This document shows, in pieces, positions 1 through 11,640 of a stretch of DNA of 64,000 nt; position 1 is the first letter of the stretch; each line of letters begins with the position of its first letter. The notes under the pieces are model-generated. The model was not told the origin of the DNA, did no database searches, and saw only the letters and a list, made by a program, of their open reading frames with translations. A program made the translations under genes and the position numbers. The DNA comes from Platycnemis pennipes (lineage: Eukaryota; Arthropoda; Insecta; Odonata; Platycnemididae): NCBI GenBank assembly GCA_933228895.1, contig OW121846.1, forward strand, positions 6,975,915 to 7,039,914, given 5' to 3'.

Positions 1-232
1 TCTCGGTGGAAATTCTGCTAAGAAGATAGCCGAGTATTGATTTTCAAGTGGTGCGATGCTAGCAAATGGCTGTACGAATGGCTATCTGAAATTTCCACGT
101 GTTCTCCAGTGAGTCCAAGAGTGCATATAATTTGAGAGTTGCTGTGTGTTCAAAGTTTGTCAAGGTTAAATTTCTCCTGGGTTATTGCGGTGGTGATGTG
201 GTATCACCATTGGTTCCTATTTGCTGATAATA

Positions 233-2743
233 CAGTGGATGCTCGGTATAACGAGTGCTCCCAGTGGCTGGGAAATCACCATAGCGAGCGCTCATTATAT
301 CTGAAGGTGATGAATTAAGCCTCTCAACTCCCACAGTTGTTCTTACTTACCATTTTTCTTTCATTGCCATGCTATTAGAAACAGGAAGAAGGCTGTTTTC
401 AAGCACAATTGCATATTTATTGAAGATTTTGCAAATTAAATCTTCCAAAACAATGATTTCTGCTTTGCTGAAGTCTTAGAGTGTTCACCAGTACATCCAT
501 TGGTTAGGAAAGTTGTCGTAATGATTTGACAAAATAAGGCATTCTTTGGCACTTGAAAATATTTATTGTGTAATTACGTATTTCTAGCCGTTCCTAACAT
601 TCACATTCAGTTATCTCTCAGAAATTAGTTGCGAATGGTGCAGCGAGTGTTTTTTTACCCAAGCAACTGGCTTTGTCGTTTGCTCTGCACATCGTGTGTC
701 GTACTAGTGCTGCCATCAGTAGGATCTAGAGAGAACAAAGGTAACTCCCATGAAATACTATTGCCAAGAATTATCGATGCATTCACTCAAAATTGGATGC
801 ATCCATGAAGTCAGGAATCAAAAAATAAAATAAAAATGTGTAAAATGAGATAAATTTTAATTAGTGATGGGGCGAATCCAAAATTGGATTGAATCCGAAT
901 CCTGTTTTTTTATCGAATCCAAATCTCGAATCCTAATCCCAAATCCTCCTAAATTTCATTAAATCAAATCTTCCTTTTATCTGTAAATTGTCAAATAATG
1001 CTTCCTTTCTAGTGAATTCTGTACTTAAATTCAATCGAAGCTGAATCTTATTTCTTAAAAGTAAATAATAAATGGTCATATAGTCCCTACTCACTGAAAT
1101 TAAGGACATGTTCGTGGGCAAATACATACATCATGGGTGATTTCAAAAGTAAATCAAAGTTTAATTTTTCTTATATAAAATTGAAAATTCAATAAAAAAC
1201 AGACTACAGGTTTTTGTCTAGAAAATGCAGCATTTTCACTCTGTGAGGATATAATCGATTCCTTTTTTCATCAACCAAATTTCCAGAAGTACTGAATGTG
1301 CTTTCTGAAAATTCTGTTGCTGGAAGAATGCAGAGGAACTTTTTTGTTAGAATTTTCAAATTGCGGAATTTCAAAGAATTCATATGTGGACAAGAATTAT
1401 TAGTTTACGATATGATGATTAAACATTTCCTACCATGGTGTTTACGATTGAAATGCTAAAAACAAGCAAATACAGTAAGCCCTCGACTTAGGTGGATCTG
1501 ATTTACACGGATCAGGAGGTACATCGTTGTCGCCTGATCGCAGAGAATGTAGGCTACCCGCGTGGCATTTACGGATTTTTTCTCGCGATACCGGGTTAAA
1601 GGGTCATATTTTTGTATTTTGCTTCTAGTTGCAATTAAATTTTTCATCTAATTTCGTGACCATAGTTATACAACCTCGCCTTGACAATATTTACCATATA
1701 TGCATTCCATTCACGGGGTGCTTCGATCTCTACACCGCGAAAAGTTAAAATCTGAGATCTGAATCCGATTTTACACTGTATTTGGATTCGGATTCGGAAC
1801 CGATTAAAATGGAAGATCCGCAGATCTTTGGATCCGACCATCCCTAATAATTACCGAAAACTTTGTTTTTTGCTGTGATGGACAACAGGTGTCATCTATG
1901 GAGTAGATAATAAAAGATGCGTCGACTTACGCAGGAAGGTCAAACTACGCCGAAAAAAGAGTTTGATGCCTGATCACATCAGAGTTTTTTCACCATCACG
2001 ATGATCAAGTATTGACTATGGAACTATGTAATGTCTTAAACTAGAGTTGGCATTCCGAACACCCGTAGTTTGGCATCAACTCTTGCATGCTGGACAATGA
2101 GTTACGGGCCATCACGAGGTTAAATCTGTCGTGGCAACAGAAACTCAGAGAAATGCAAGCATATCACCGGCTTAACTTAACATCTGCGTAACTCCGGAGT
2201 TACTGTAGTTCTCCGCCACTGGTACATCCGAATCCGAATGACTGGTATTCAAATCTTTTAACCATGGATTTGATCGAATCTCGAATCCATGGATTCGAAA
2301 GGATTCGGCTGAATCTTTGAATCTCTGCCCAACCCTAATTTTAATTATTCGCATAACATCGGCCCTGGAAATATTTATGAAAACATTGAAAAATATGCAC
2401 AACTTAATGAATGTAACGGATTACATAAGTATTTCCATTACTTCTAATTAATTCCCATTCTTCTCATTAATAATTTAGAAATGGCACAAATCTTGTATTC
2501 TAAGTTGTAGTTGATTGATAATGCCACTAAAGATAGATACCATGCATTAATTTGTACTTTGCAATGCATCGCCCTAAGAAAATATTGCTGGTAATACCGA
2601 GCGTATACTGTGGCAGGAGCTCCTTGGGCTCTCTATATCCGTTTTCTTTTACATGCTCATCACCTTTTGATGATACATTGCCAAACCCTCGTTATTGCGA
2701 GATTCTCGCTATATGCCGTACTCACTATAACGGGCTCATACTG
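233..2743. mobile_element. Pogo-like nonautonomous DNA transposon, copy A (contains a hAT insertion)
   Basis: The left end reads CAGTGGATGCTCGGTATAAC just after a TA. The right end, reverse-complemented, reads CAGTATGAGCCCGTTATAGT. These are imperfect terminal inverted repeats of the pogo/Tigger type. The body is AT-rich, and I see no transposase in it. A second copy at 35713-37096 matches it on both sides of the hAT at 862-2337. Without that insertion the element is about 1 kb. The TA duplication is clear only on the left. Confidence 0.65.
862..2337. mobile_element. hAT-type nonautonomous element with 8-bp target duplication
   Basis: The element starts TAGTGATGGGGC and ends GCCCAACCCTA. It is flanked by perfect 8-bp direct repeats ATTTTAAT at 854-861 and 2338-2345, which is the hAT hallmark. 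The ends are rich in scattered GAATCC and its complement. No transposase is readable. A related, internally deleted copy is at 56309-56680. Around 1801-1846 there is a further terminus-like motif (ACCATCCCTA), so an older element may be embedded. Confidence 0.8.
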
Positions 2744-4800
2744 GTTTCATTGGTTTTACAGTGGCATCTTCACTGCCTCACTGTTCAAATACTTACTGTT
2801 GCAGGTGCTGCCACTCATTGGCTGAGATGCAAGTACCCAGTACTTGTGATGTGACGACATACATACCTGCATGGCAGAAAATTTGGGACATTGCCGTTTG
2901 GTAAGTTGGTGTATTTTCATTTGTATTTGGTAGTTACCCTTCATCAAGATTCAATTTATAATGCAAATATTTTGTGCATGTTGAGCCTCTGTTTTGTATG
3001 ATCATAATTTTGTGTATGCCGTAGTGTAGACTGGTATTAGCTAGTAGTAGCTAGACTAGTATTGGGTTCTGCTGAAATTAAATCTTTAAGAGTTCCATAA
3101 TTTGAGGAATTGATTTCTGAACCATTTAGTTATACATATAATTACTGCACTTATATAAAAAATCACGAATATATTGTGATACAGTTGCATTTCTATTAGT
3201 GATAGGCTCCTCTATATAGTTCCTTTAAGTGAATAGTTCACTGAGTATAGTTCATTTGTTGTAACTATTGAGATGAACTATTCACTGTCATGTTGGTAGC
3301 ATACTATCAAGGGTGAGAATAGGAATGGATTTAAAAGCAATCCATGATTTTTTAAACATATGTAGATCACTACTTTGTTTTTTAATATTCATAGCAATGA
3401 GCTAATGGTGTTTTGCACCTTTCCTCTGATGTAAGGTGGTTGAACCCCCTTGGACATAGGCAGTAGTTAAGGCCTTGAACACTACCTGAGATCTTACTTC
3501 CTTCCAAGAAAATGCCTTCCACCAAGGGTAATATTGATACATTCAGATGCGTATGAAAAAGCAACCTTTCTGGAGGAGAAAATATCCTTCGAAGGCTAAA
3601 GGCACAGTCCCGAACCCAGGGGTGGGAATCTGGGAAAACCAGGACCATATTCAGTCCTTTTTCAATCTACCTCTTTTCCCTTAATGTGTGCCATTAATTA
3701 GTGCTTGTAAACCCTTCAAATCACAGATGTATCTATGTCTATATTTCGGTTGGGCTCAATTAAAGTTCACTCTGACTCAATTTTAGTCAAGTATTCTTTC
3801 TTGTCTCTTTCTCTGTGGGATGACACAGATTTCACTTGAGGTTTTAGAAATTTTTCTAGGCAATGTAATTTTTTTTGCAAGAATTCTAGCTAATTCACCA
3901 CATTCCACCATCCATATTTTCTTTATCACACTGTTTTTCTATACATATGTTGGGTATATAATTCATAGTCATGGCATTTAAGTAGTAATAATTGGGATAG
4001 AAATAGTGGATATTATCTCTAGGATTCCAACTCTGATGCCATAGGGTTGGATACTGTGTCGGACAAAGGGAACCCAGATCCTCCTGCATTCAATGATGAG
4101 CCGGACACTACAACTGTGTACCATGCAAGATATGCTACAATGGACAAGACCACAAAGCTCTTTTTGATGATATTCAGTAAAAATAAATTCTCTTGTCGTG
4201 CATGGTGACAGCACCTCATAGGAAGGCCTGGAGAAAATGAATCTCAGAAATAAAATGTGTGGAAATTACTTGATAGCCGAAGCATGGAAATGTAAAAGGG
4301 AAATAGTCATGCTGACTAATGTAGCCTGTCAACCAGGGGAGAGTAATCGCTTCTAAGAACAGAGGAAAGCTTTAAAGAGAGTATTTCCAGAGGACTGGCC
4401 TCACAGGTTTCATAAATGAGCTACGTAGACAAGATGGATGGAATGGTTGATTGAGACAAGTAGATTATCTGCCCAGATAGTGGAAGAGATTTTATTCTTG
4501 CAACTGTAGTTTAAAGGTGGAAAATGTATAAATTAGGTATGGAACATTCAAATCCTACAATCCCTCAAATAATGACCTTTCCCTCACATCTTACGGAGGC
4601 CCAGCGGAGTAAATACTATGTTACTGGAAAAGGCATGGGTAATAGCAAAAGAACCTAGATACTACCCAAGATTGATATGGGAAGCGGTCGAAATAGAGAA
4701 ATGTCTATGGAAATCCCACCTTGATGGTGCCATTAAAACTCATGTCCGCACTAAATACATTGTTTGGTGTGTCACATGAGGGAAAGTCCTCCAAAACACC
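2744..4800. other. Intergenic or intronic stretch without recognisable genes
   Basis: This is AT-rich sequence with only short, unconvincing open frames. I see no splice-bounded coding segment, RNA gene or terminal repeat. It may hold undetected 5' exons of ATM, but none could be supported. Confidence 0.5.
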
Positions 4801-4807
4801 CAGGGCT

Positions 4808-5856
4808 CAGGCTGACTCATCGCCTTCTGAAGTGAGCGGGGAAATCATCAACAAGAAACAATACCAAATAAGAACAGTAGGGGAGGGGGCATGTGAAGCC
4901 AATAAATAGTCGAGACTTCCTCTTGGGCAATTTCACTCTGATGATGCGAATCCCAAAAGGGACAACTGGAAACATATGCAGCACATTACGTGTGCACAAG
5001 CTTGTGCTCATGACGTCCATTGTTTGCATTGCAATAAAAAAAATTCCTCCTCATTTCCTGCACCATGGGTCAAGTGTACATTTTCAACATTCCGGGCGTA
5101 CCCATAAGTGGGCTTGTAGATTTTACCATAGTTCTTGCGCTTCTCATTGCCTTTTTGTTTCCTGCTTCTCTTACTCTGAGTTTAGTTCACTTCGAGAGTC
5201 AACTTCATTGCTGGGGAAATCAAGTCATTAAATCTGAAATCAGACTTTGTTTAATTAATGAATTCAAAAGTAGTAGGATGGAAGTGTATTATTATCAAAA
5301 AGATCGGGCGGCTGGCACAAGAAGTCATCACGCTTTAAGATATGATGCGTTACTCGATGAAATTCAATTTGAAACTTACAACTGTTTGTGTGTGGCCTTG
5401 TATGCATCAGTAATGCTTTTGATTGAATGTGAAGAAAATATTCCAAGAGAGTTATGGCAATTTTTCTGGTTTCCGGCATTTTTCTCGATGATAGTCCATC
5501 TTATTGTCGTAATACTTGTTGCCGCAATGCATTTGGAGCTCAAAGTATGATAATGTGTTGGGGTAAGTATGCTAAATCAACATTTTTTATCGCAAATAAT
5601 TACATATAACATGAAAGTCTTTTGTCATTGAGGGTAAATACAACCATGAAGTGAGAGAAAATATCAATTTTAATGCTATCTTGATAATATCTTTTCGCCA
5701 TTCATGCAAAACACCCACAGTTCAACTAGGTTAAATTTTTAGGAACTGGCAGGTGTAACTGGAATGATTATTTAAATGTCTTCCGTAGTAACGAGAGTTT
5801 GTTATAGCAAGTGGTTATTTGGCTTCTGAGATTTCTCATTATAGAGAGGTCCTACT
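4808..5856 (+). repeat. Membrane-protein repeat unit, copy 1 (ends in a pogo-like terminus)
   Basis: This unit recurs in inverted orientation at about 61815-63385. The segment 4808-5236 is nearly identical to its partner; from the membrane-protein start codon to the break I count one difference in roughly 175 bases. The segment 5240-5856 is much more diverged. The right end, reverse-complemented, reads CAGTAGGACCTCTCTATAAT, a pogo/Tigger-like terminus. The partner ends in a homologous terminus at 61815. No matching left terminus is visible near 4.8 kb, so I cannot say whether the whole unit is one transposon. Confidence 0.6.
5065..5550 (+). CDS. Unidentified multi-pass membrane protein, 161 residues, intact
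   Basis: This open frame starts at an ATG in a strong context (CACCATGG), is uninterrupted, and ends with TGA after LELKV. It has three clear hydrophobic segments, at about residues 15-40, 105-122 and 133-155. The polar middle (residues 62-100) contains charged and tyrosine-rich stretches. The C-terminal half (a glutamate-rich loop, then RELW and an aromatic hydrophobic helix) faintly resembles the TMEM185/TMEM203-type family. That resemblance is weak and I do not assign the family. The ORF lies in a repeat unit with a disrupted inverted copy at 62430-63117. GGTAAGT just after the stop (5560) looks like a splice donor. It could be a real gene, a processed copy, or a host gene captured by a transposon. 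Confidence 0.5.
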   Translation: MGQVYIFNIPGVPISGLVDFTIVLALLIAFLFPASLTLSLVHFESQLHCWGNQVIKSEIRLCLINEFKSSRMEVYYYQKDRAAGTRSHHALRYDALLDEIQFETYNCLCVALYASVMLLIECEENIPRELWQFFWFPAFFSMIVHLIVVILVAAMHLELKV

Positions 5857-6179
5857 GTACTCCCAAAACTGACCTTTCACCACCACCGGCAACTCTCGAA
5901 GCGGAAAGACTGTTCAGCGAGCAAGCTCTCTTTTTTGATGGCATAGATTTGCCACCCCCAACTCTACTTGGGCCTTCATCTCAGAAGGGCCGGTTGTGGT
6001 TGGCGTTACCTGAATTCTTAGGAACCCATGCTGCGATTGGGGAGGTTAACCTCACAAGCAGACGGCCACCATTAGCCTCCCAAAACCATTACCTGGGACA
6101 CCATGAGGATGCTGGTGGTTTTTTTTGTATTGTGATTATTATTTCTATAAATAGATAGAAAATTACTGTGGTGGAGTTC
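5857..6179 (-). other. Probable 3' untranslated tail of the adjacent LINE
   Basis: This GC-richer block lies directly downstream, on the minus strand, of the LINE coding end at 6227. On the + strand it has a 115-residue open frame with no recognisable domain. Its position favours LINE 3' UTR. Confidence 0.35.
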
Positions 6180-7690
6180 CTCAAAGGAGCCCCTTAAACC
6201 TATTGGTCCACTGTGCTCTGGAGAAATCACCCATAGAGGCCGAAGGCCAACAGGTCCCCTATGGGGATTTCCCTTACCTCCCTGGGTTCCAAAAATGGTG
6301 AACCCAGGTACCTATTCTGAGTCCTCATCACAGCGGGGCACTCCCATAATATGTGGGATGTGGTTTCATCCCCTTCTTTGCACCACCTGCATTTAGGTGA
6401 ATCTCTACAATTCCCTGGAGGTGCAGGTGCCTCATCACCTAGTAGTGCCCAGTGAGGAGTCCCACTACCATTCGTAATTGACCCCTGTTTAGTGGCCAAA
6501 GTCTTTTGGCAAGCCCAGGCCTAGGTTCTTTTATATGTAGTTGCCCTGTCTAAGACTTAATGTGCTTCGCCAGTTCTCACAATGCTGACCTAAGCTCCGC
6601 ATTCTAATTTCTGCTAACCTGTAATGAGCTAGCAATAGGTATGGTATACTCTATTCCAATCGGATTGCAGCTGGATCCACCCCTAGCCAGTTCATCAGCC
6701 ATCTTGTTTCTAGATGCCTGTATGACCAGGCACCCAGAAAAGTTCCATCTTTCCGCATCAACCTGTATCATTGAGTGCCTCGCGACACTCCAGCAGCAGC
6801 TGTGATTTGCATTATGGAGATACCAGCACCTTTAGAGCTGCCTAACTATCTGTGCACATATGTATCGGTCTGTTGAACATCCCAATCTCCTTAATGGCAT
6901 ATGCACAGGTCAGAAGTTCATATACCTCCACCTAGAACACTGTAGCATATTTTCCCAGAGGGAGTGAGAACTTCCTTGTTGTGCTACAATTGTAGACCCC
7001 TGCTCCTGCTCTTTCTTCTTTCCTGGAGTCATATGTATACCATACATCGGCCCCAGAATGAAGTTCTTTCCCCTTTCCTCTACCCCACTGTTCCCTGTCT
7101 GGGAAGCGGGTTTTGAAATAGAGATGTGATTGGTTGAACCTGGCTATTATTTAATCGCTGCCCATCTCGAGGATGGGACTCGACTTCATGAGCTCCATCT
7201 AAACTTGTCTGTGACCAAAGAAACTCCCTTTGTCATACCAGTGTGCCATACATTTGAGAAGATAAGCCACTGTCCTTGCCTGCACCTCTGCCTTCACATG
7301 AGTTGGAACGAGGTTCAGCAGTTTCTTGTGCCAGAGTTGGTGTTGTTCTCATCGCACCTGAAATGCCCATAAAGGCCCTTTTTTGAAGGTGGTTCAGCTT
7401 ATTCCCTGCAGTTTTCTGCCGGGCCCTCTTCCACCAAACTATAGAGCAGTACATGAAACTAGGTTTAATGACTGCCGTATAAATGCATCTAATAGGTTTT
7501 GGCTGAAGTCCCAAGGTTTTACCAAGGGCCCTCGTACACATCCATAAGAAGGCACAGGCTTTCTTTGCCTTTGTCTCCAAATGCTCTGCCCAGTTAAAAT
7601 TGGAGTCCAAGATACTTTGATGGCGAGGGGCATAGAACCTTACCCTGCAGAGAGGGAGGTCTAAAACCCTCCATTTTCCTTCTATTGTTA
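6180..7690 (-). pseudogene. LINE 3' half: end of reverse transcriptase, RNase H and terminal CCHC-like motif (R1/LOA type)
   Basis: Read on the minus strand. From 7690, the region after the RT catalytic core is recognisable (FNNRRKMEGF, then KYLG, then DSNFNWAEHLE), followed by the thumb-type segment with PKPIRCIYTAVIKPSFMY and GAMRTTPT. A degraded RNase H domain lies at about 6700-7060 (WYTYDSR, GAGVYN, LGKYATVF). The C-terminus at 6227-6500 contains the cysteine/histidine cluster CRWC-x12-H-x4-C. Several stops and frameshifts break it. R1/LOA-type LINEs carry RNase H after the RT, which fits. The 5' half of a similar LINE on the same strand is at 14450-16440. Confidence 0.8.
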
Positions 7691-8218
7691 AACAATATGA
7701 GCTTACAATGTAAATGAATAAATGATTTTTCCACTAATTTTATTTCCTTCCATTACCCACGGTTAACACTAGAATGACCGGGGTAAGCCGCATACCTACT
7801 ATGACCGCCAGCAGTCAATTGACCGTTCGCCTTTTTCTTGCGCTCTTTCGTACGTTTTCCCTTCATAAGTTTTTTCTATCAAGTGTAGAAGTGTTCTGAT
7901 AATGTGTTTCTGGTTAGATGTAGTGTTAGGAAAAAAAATGTACTACACTGCAAACAATATGAATTACACTGATAAAATATTTTATTCTAAAATAAAAAAG
8001 TGTTCATTTACATTCGTAAAAATAATACGTCATGTGTTTTAAAATGCAAGTAACATTTCAAAACACGTTATTCGTCATATTTTATTGGATAAAAACATGA
8101 TATCAGAGAAAAATGAATTAGAAAAGACAGAGTTATGATGAAGTGCTAAAGTGTGGTCTTAAGGTAAGTATTTCTTTACTCTTATGAGCACTTTTTGCAA
8201 ATTTTCTGATTACTCACA

Positions 8219-8690
8219 GTGTCCACACTTGTGTACACATTGGGAGGGCGAGATATCTCAGAGCGCCTGAATGATCTCCACCTCAGTCTGATCGTGCTCT
8301 TTCCTACCGCAGTGTGGACTGAACTAAGCGAATGGCAGTTAGAACTTAACCTTAAAAAGTGTGTAGCTATTAATTTTTGGAGGGGGATTAATTCAATAGA
8401 GCAATCCTATAAAATTAGTAGCGTGAAATCGTAAGCGTTGAAACCATAAGGTATTTAGGTGTAACAATCACTAAGGATTTATTGTGGGGAAGACACATTA
8501 GGGAAATATGTGGCCGAGTGAAGAGAAAGCTAGGATTTATAAAAAGAATACTTGGGAAATGTGATGAGAAGACAAAAGAGCGATGCTACTTTTCACTAGT
8601 TAGGCCCCACCTTGAATATGTAGCCAGTGTATGGGATCCAAATGAATTAGGTTTGCAAAAGCATGTTTGCATGCAATAGTGCAGCATAGC
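8219..8690 (+). pseudogene. CR1/L2-type LINE reverse transcriptase fragment
   Basis: The end of an RT domain in two frames: WQLELNLKKC, a YLGVTI-type strand, then a stretch with RKLGFIKRILGKC and SLVRPHLEYVASVWDP. The last motif is typical of the CR1/L2 RT thumb. Both ends are truncated and there are internal stops. It sits between the piggyBac 1 left terminus and the end of its transposase, so it inserted into that element. Confidence 0.75.
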
Positions 8691-9067
8691 AAAAGGATAG
8701 GTAGGGGAAATATTTTTAAGTAGTCTGTAGTGGATGATGCATGTATTAACAACCAATCCCTTAACCCTTCGACTGATGGGTTTTATTTTAGTTTTCATTT
8801 CGAAAAAAGGCAGGTTTTTTTATTTCGAATAATGAAATAAATACTCATTATAAGGTAGTAAATAACAATTATTTTCAGTTTTTATTGATGTTTATGTTTT
8901 TAGTGAATGTTTAAATCAAGAAAATCTTAATATTCAATTACATATACATAATTTTAGCAAATCAAATTTTTCCTTCAAATATTTTGTTTTCACTTAACTA
9001 TTTAATCTGTTAAGTTTTTATAGGCTCTACAAATTACTTGTTCACCTATAAATAACAATAAAAATAT

Positions 9068-10610
9068 TTACAAGTCCTTCTTTTTGTGGTAGTCCCTAAA
9101 ACATGGGGCGGCACACAGACCTACGTCACAATCTTTGCAGTAAAATCTCGTTTCCTTCCGGATTTTTTTATTGTTACTGTCTCTTCTTGAGGAGCAAACG
9201 GCACACTGTCTTGCTGGTTTCTGTTTCTTTTCTGTTGCAGGAATGTATTCAGGAAAGTGGCGTCCATTTAGCCTCAGAGGGCTAGGTTCCGTTGAAGGGC
9301 GACCCCCTTTGGCACCCATTGTTTCACTGTGGTATTCCTCTATCAGCTCCTGCACCAATGTCATTCTGTATTCTAGATGTGTTTTTGAACCCCAACTCTT
9401 TCTATAGAGCACATATGAATTCCAAATTGTCTGATCAAAAATATGATAAAACATTTTTTTTGTAGTACTTCCGGCTTCTTGATTACTGGATAGTATGTTA
9501 GATTTTGGTCCATCCTATCCACTCCACCCATGACATTATTATAATCTACAACTACCTTTGGCTTTATGTTTTCACCTTTCCCCCCACAAACAGTTACTTT
9601 GGTGGTTGTGTGAATTGATGAGAGGAGTGCTACATCTTTTTTATCTTTCCATCTCATGACAGAAATCTTACCTCGTTGGTACCCCACAATATCACCTTTT
9701 TTCAACTTTTTAGTTTTGAGTTCAGGCGAAATGTCTTTCCTGGAAATCCGTAAGGTTCCAAATACATCAGTCTCATTCTTTACAAGAATATCTGCCAGTT
9801 CTGGGGAATTATAATAATTATCCATAGCTACACAGTAACCCTTTCCTAGTAGTGGCTTTGCAAGTGAGAGAACAATTTGAGTTGAAACAGGAAGATGTCT
9901 GTACTCCTCTGCAAACTTAGTTCCTTTCCCAGTGTAAATTATACTAGACCAAATGTAGCCACACTCTGCCTCACAAAGCATGAAAATCTTTATTCCGAAA
10001 CGAGATCTTTTCAAAGGTATATATTGCTTCCACCCCAATCTACCTTTGTAGAGCATTAGGCTCTCATCAATGGACACATCCCTTTCAGGTGTCAAGAGGG
10101 TTGAGTTCATTGTATTTATATGCTCAAATACAGGCCAAATCTTATAAAGTTTAGGATTTGGGTGGGTTGAAGCGTCAAATTCTTCATTATCACAAAAATG
10201 AATGTTTCTTTTTATTGATAAAAACCTCCTGTATGACATGATTTTAGGAAAGAACGGGGTGTGTATCATGGGTTTTTTGGACCAATACATCTCCTCTACT
10301 GGTTTTTTTGTAATACCCTGCAATATATTCAAAGCTAAGAATACTTGGATATCATTTCCCGAAACAGGTTTCCATTCACCTTTATCAGTAGAGGATCGTT
10401 TCCTTTGCTCAGCATAGCGATTTGTCTCTAATGTTATAGTTTCTATGAGGTATTCATTGAAATATGCCTCAAAGAATGGGGGAATCCCTCCATCCACATG
10501 TAAGTTGACTGCAGGAGTAGCAGAAAAAGAAAATGTTGGGGGTGCTGGCGATGCACTGTTTAGCTCGCACCAGAATCTTGGATCTACAACCTCTTGCTGG
10601 TGAAGTCTTC
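9068..10610 (-). pseudogene. piggyBac transposase (DDE_Tnp_1_7 type), nearly intact, frameshifted near its C-terminus
   Basis: The frame is open from about 10598 down to about 9480. It contains VVDPRFWCELN, VDGGIPPFFEAYFNE and the RNase H-like catalytic core. Catalytic aspartates are visible in VSIDESLMLYKGR, AMDNYYNSPE and NNVMGGVDRMDQ. The C-terminus (9068-9450) lies in another frame: FDQTIWNSYVLYRK, then a cysteine-rich zinc finger (CAVC, CKDCDVGLC, APCF). Two small indels explain the break, one near 9480 and one at the 8-T run 9454-9461. The longest frame begins at a GTG only because the true N-terminus was separated by the Penelope-like insertion. A likely start with RKEALLNIL lies at 11684. 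All catalytic residues are present, so this was recently functional. Confidence 0.9.
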
Positions 10611-11640
10611 ACGGGTTCTCCACCGGGTCAGGGAAACGGCTAAGGCCGACGTTTCGACAGCTAACACTGCCATCGTCCTCAGGGCGTTGAGTGCCAGGTC
10701 CAAGAAAAATGCCGGTATATATACTTTTCGCCTTGGCTCAGGTCACTCCTGATTGGCTCTTCTCAGGTCACACGGGAATCGCTCCGCAAGCTCGCTCCTG
10801 ATTGGCTCTTTCCAATCCTCTCTCTATCTTCTCGTATCTTCCGGATCACCGGCTTCCACACGTTACTGAGGGCGTATCCTGTGTCGCGGTTAAAATTCTT
10901 CGCCTCGAACCTAATTTCAAGTGCCTCCTTGGTTAAACGGTCCCAATACCATAGGATCTGCTAAGTAATTTAGTGTCGTCGAAAGCAATCAGATGGTCCT
11001 TGTTGAGGCTATGCTCGGCGACGGCGGACTTCTCAGGATATCCCAATCTGATGCACCTCCGGTGCTCCTTGATGCGGGTTTCAATGGTGCGGCCGGTTTC
11101 TCCGATGTAGACCTCCCCACACTCGCAGGGAATATGATAGATTCCCGGAGTTTTGAGGCCTAATCCGTCTCTGACCCTGACGAGTTGGTTCCTGAGCTTT
11201 CCCGGAGGTTTGTGGATAGTCTCTATATTTCTCTTTTTGAGAATACGTGAAATTTTCCCCGCAATGGTTGAGACATACAGGAGACATGCTCTGGCTAAGG
11301 GTTTTTCCCTCTCTTCGTCGGTCTTTTCCGGAGCCAAATGTCCTTCTTCGGGGGCCTGTCTTTTTTCCGGATGGTGGGAGCCCAAAGTTTTTTTAAGGGC
11401 CAGTTCTATTTCCCTCTCCTGGTATCCATTTTGGCGGAATGTCTTGCGTAGGTGGTAGATTTCTTCATTAAGGCTATCCTCGTCCGCCACGGATAGCGCC
11501 CTGTGGATGAGTGTAGACAGCACTCCGCTGGGAGGGATGGTGGTGGCTTTTTCCATTCAGATATAAATCCGTATGAGTCGGCTTCCGGTATACTCGGTGA
11601 CGTACAAACGTAACAGGGTATTTCAGCTAAAGGAGTGATC
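10600..11640 (-). mobile_element. Penelope-like element 1, 5'-truncated, inserted in the piggyBac transposase
   Basis: On the minus strand, the RT C-terminal signature HRVYRKPTHTDLYLN lies near 11600, followed after a frameshift by the linker and GIY-YIG domain (10933-11556). The 3' UTR (about 10600-10930) contains the typical GTCGAAACGTCGG motif near 10640-10660. It is truncated upstream of the RT core, as expected of incomplete target-primed insertion. It separates the piggyBac N-terminus from its catalytic part, so it inserted after the piggyBac. Confidence 0.85.
10933..11556 (-). pseudogene. Penelope-type linker and GIY-YIG endonuclease, C-terminal part of the polyprotein
   Basis: A 207-residue open segment. 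After a charged linker with a helical region (residues 25-55), the GIY-YIG nuclease is clear: GIYHIPCECGEVYIGETGRT, with the catalytic arginine following in IETRIKEH. A downstream AVAEHSLNKDH stretch fits the asparagine/histidine part of the fold. In Penelope-like elements this nuclease makes the nick that primes reverse transcription. The segment is intact but cut off from its RT domain, so it cannot act alone. Confidence 0.88.

Noticed and set aside
3382..3648. 88-residue minus-strand ORF in the unannotated 5' region
   Set aside because: No domain, no splice sites in consistent phase, and not similar to any element in the window.
5811..6158. ORF with ATLEAERLFS, recalling the hAT dimerisation region
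   Set aside because: The match is only a few residues, and the region fits better as the pogo-like end plus LINE 3' UTR.
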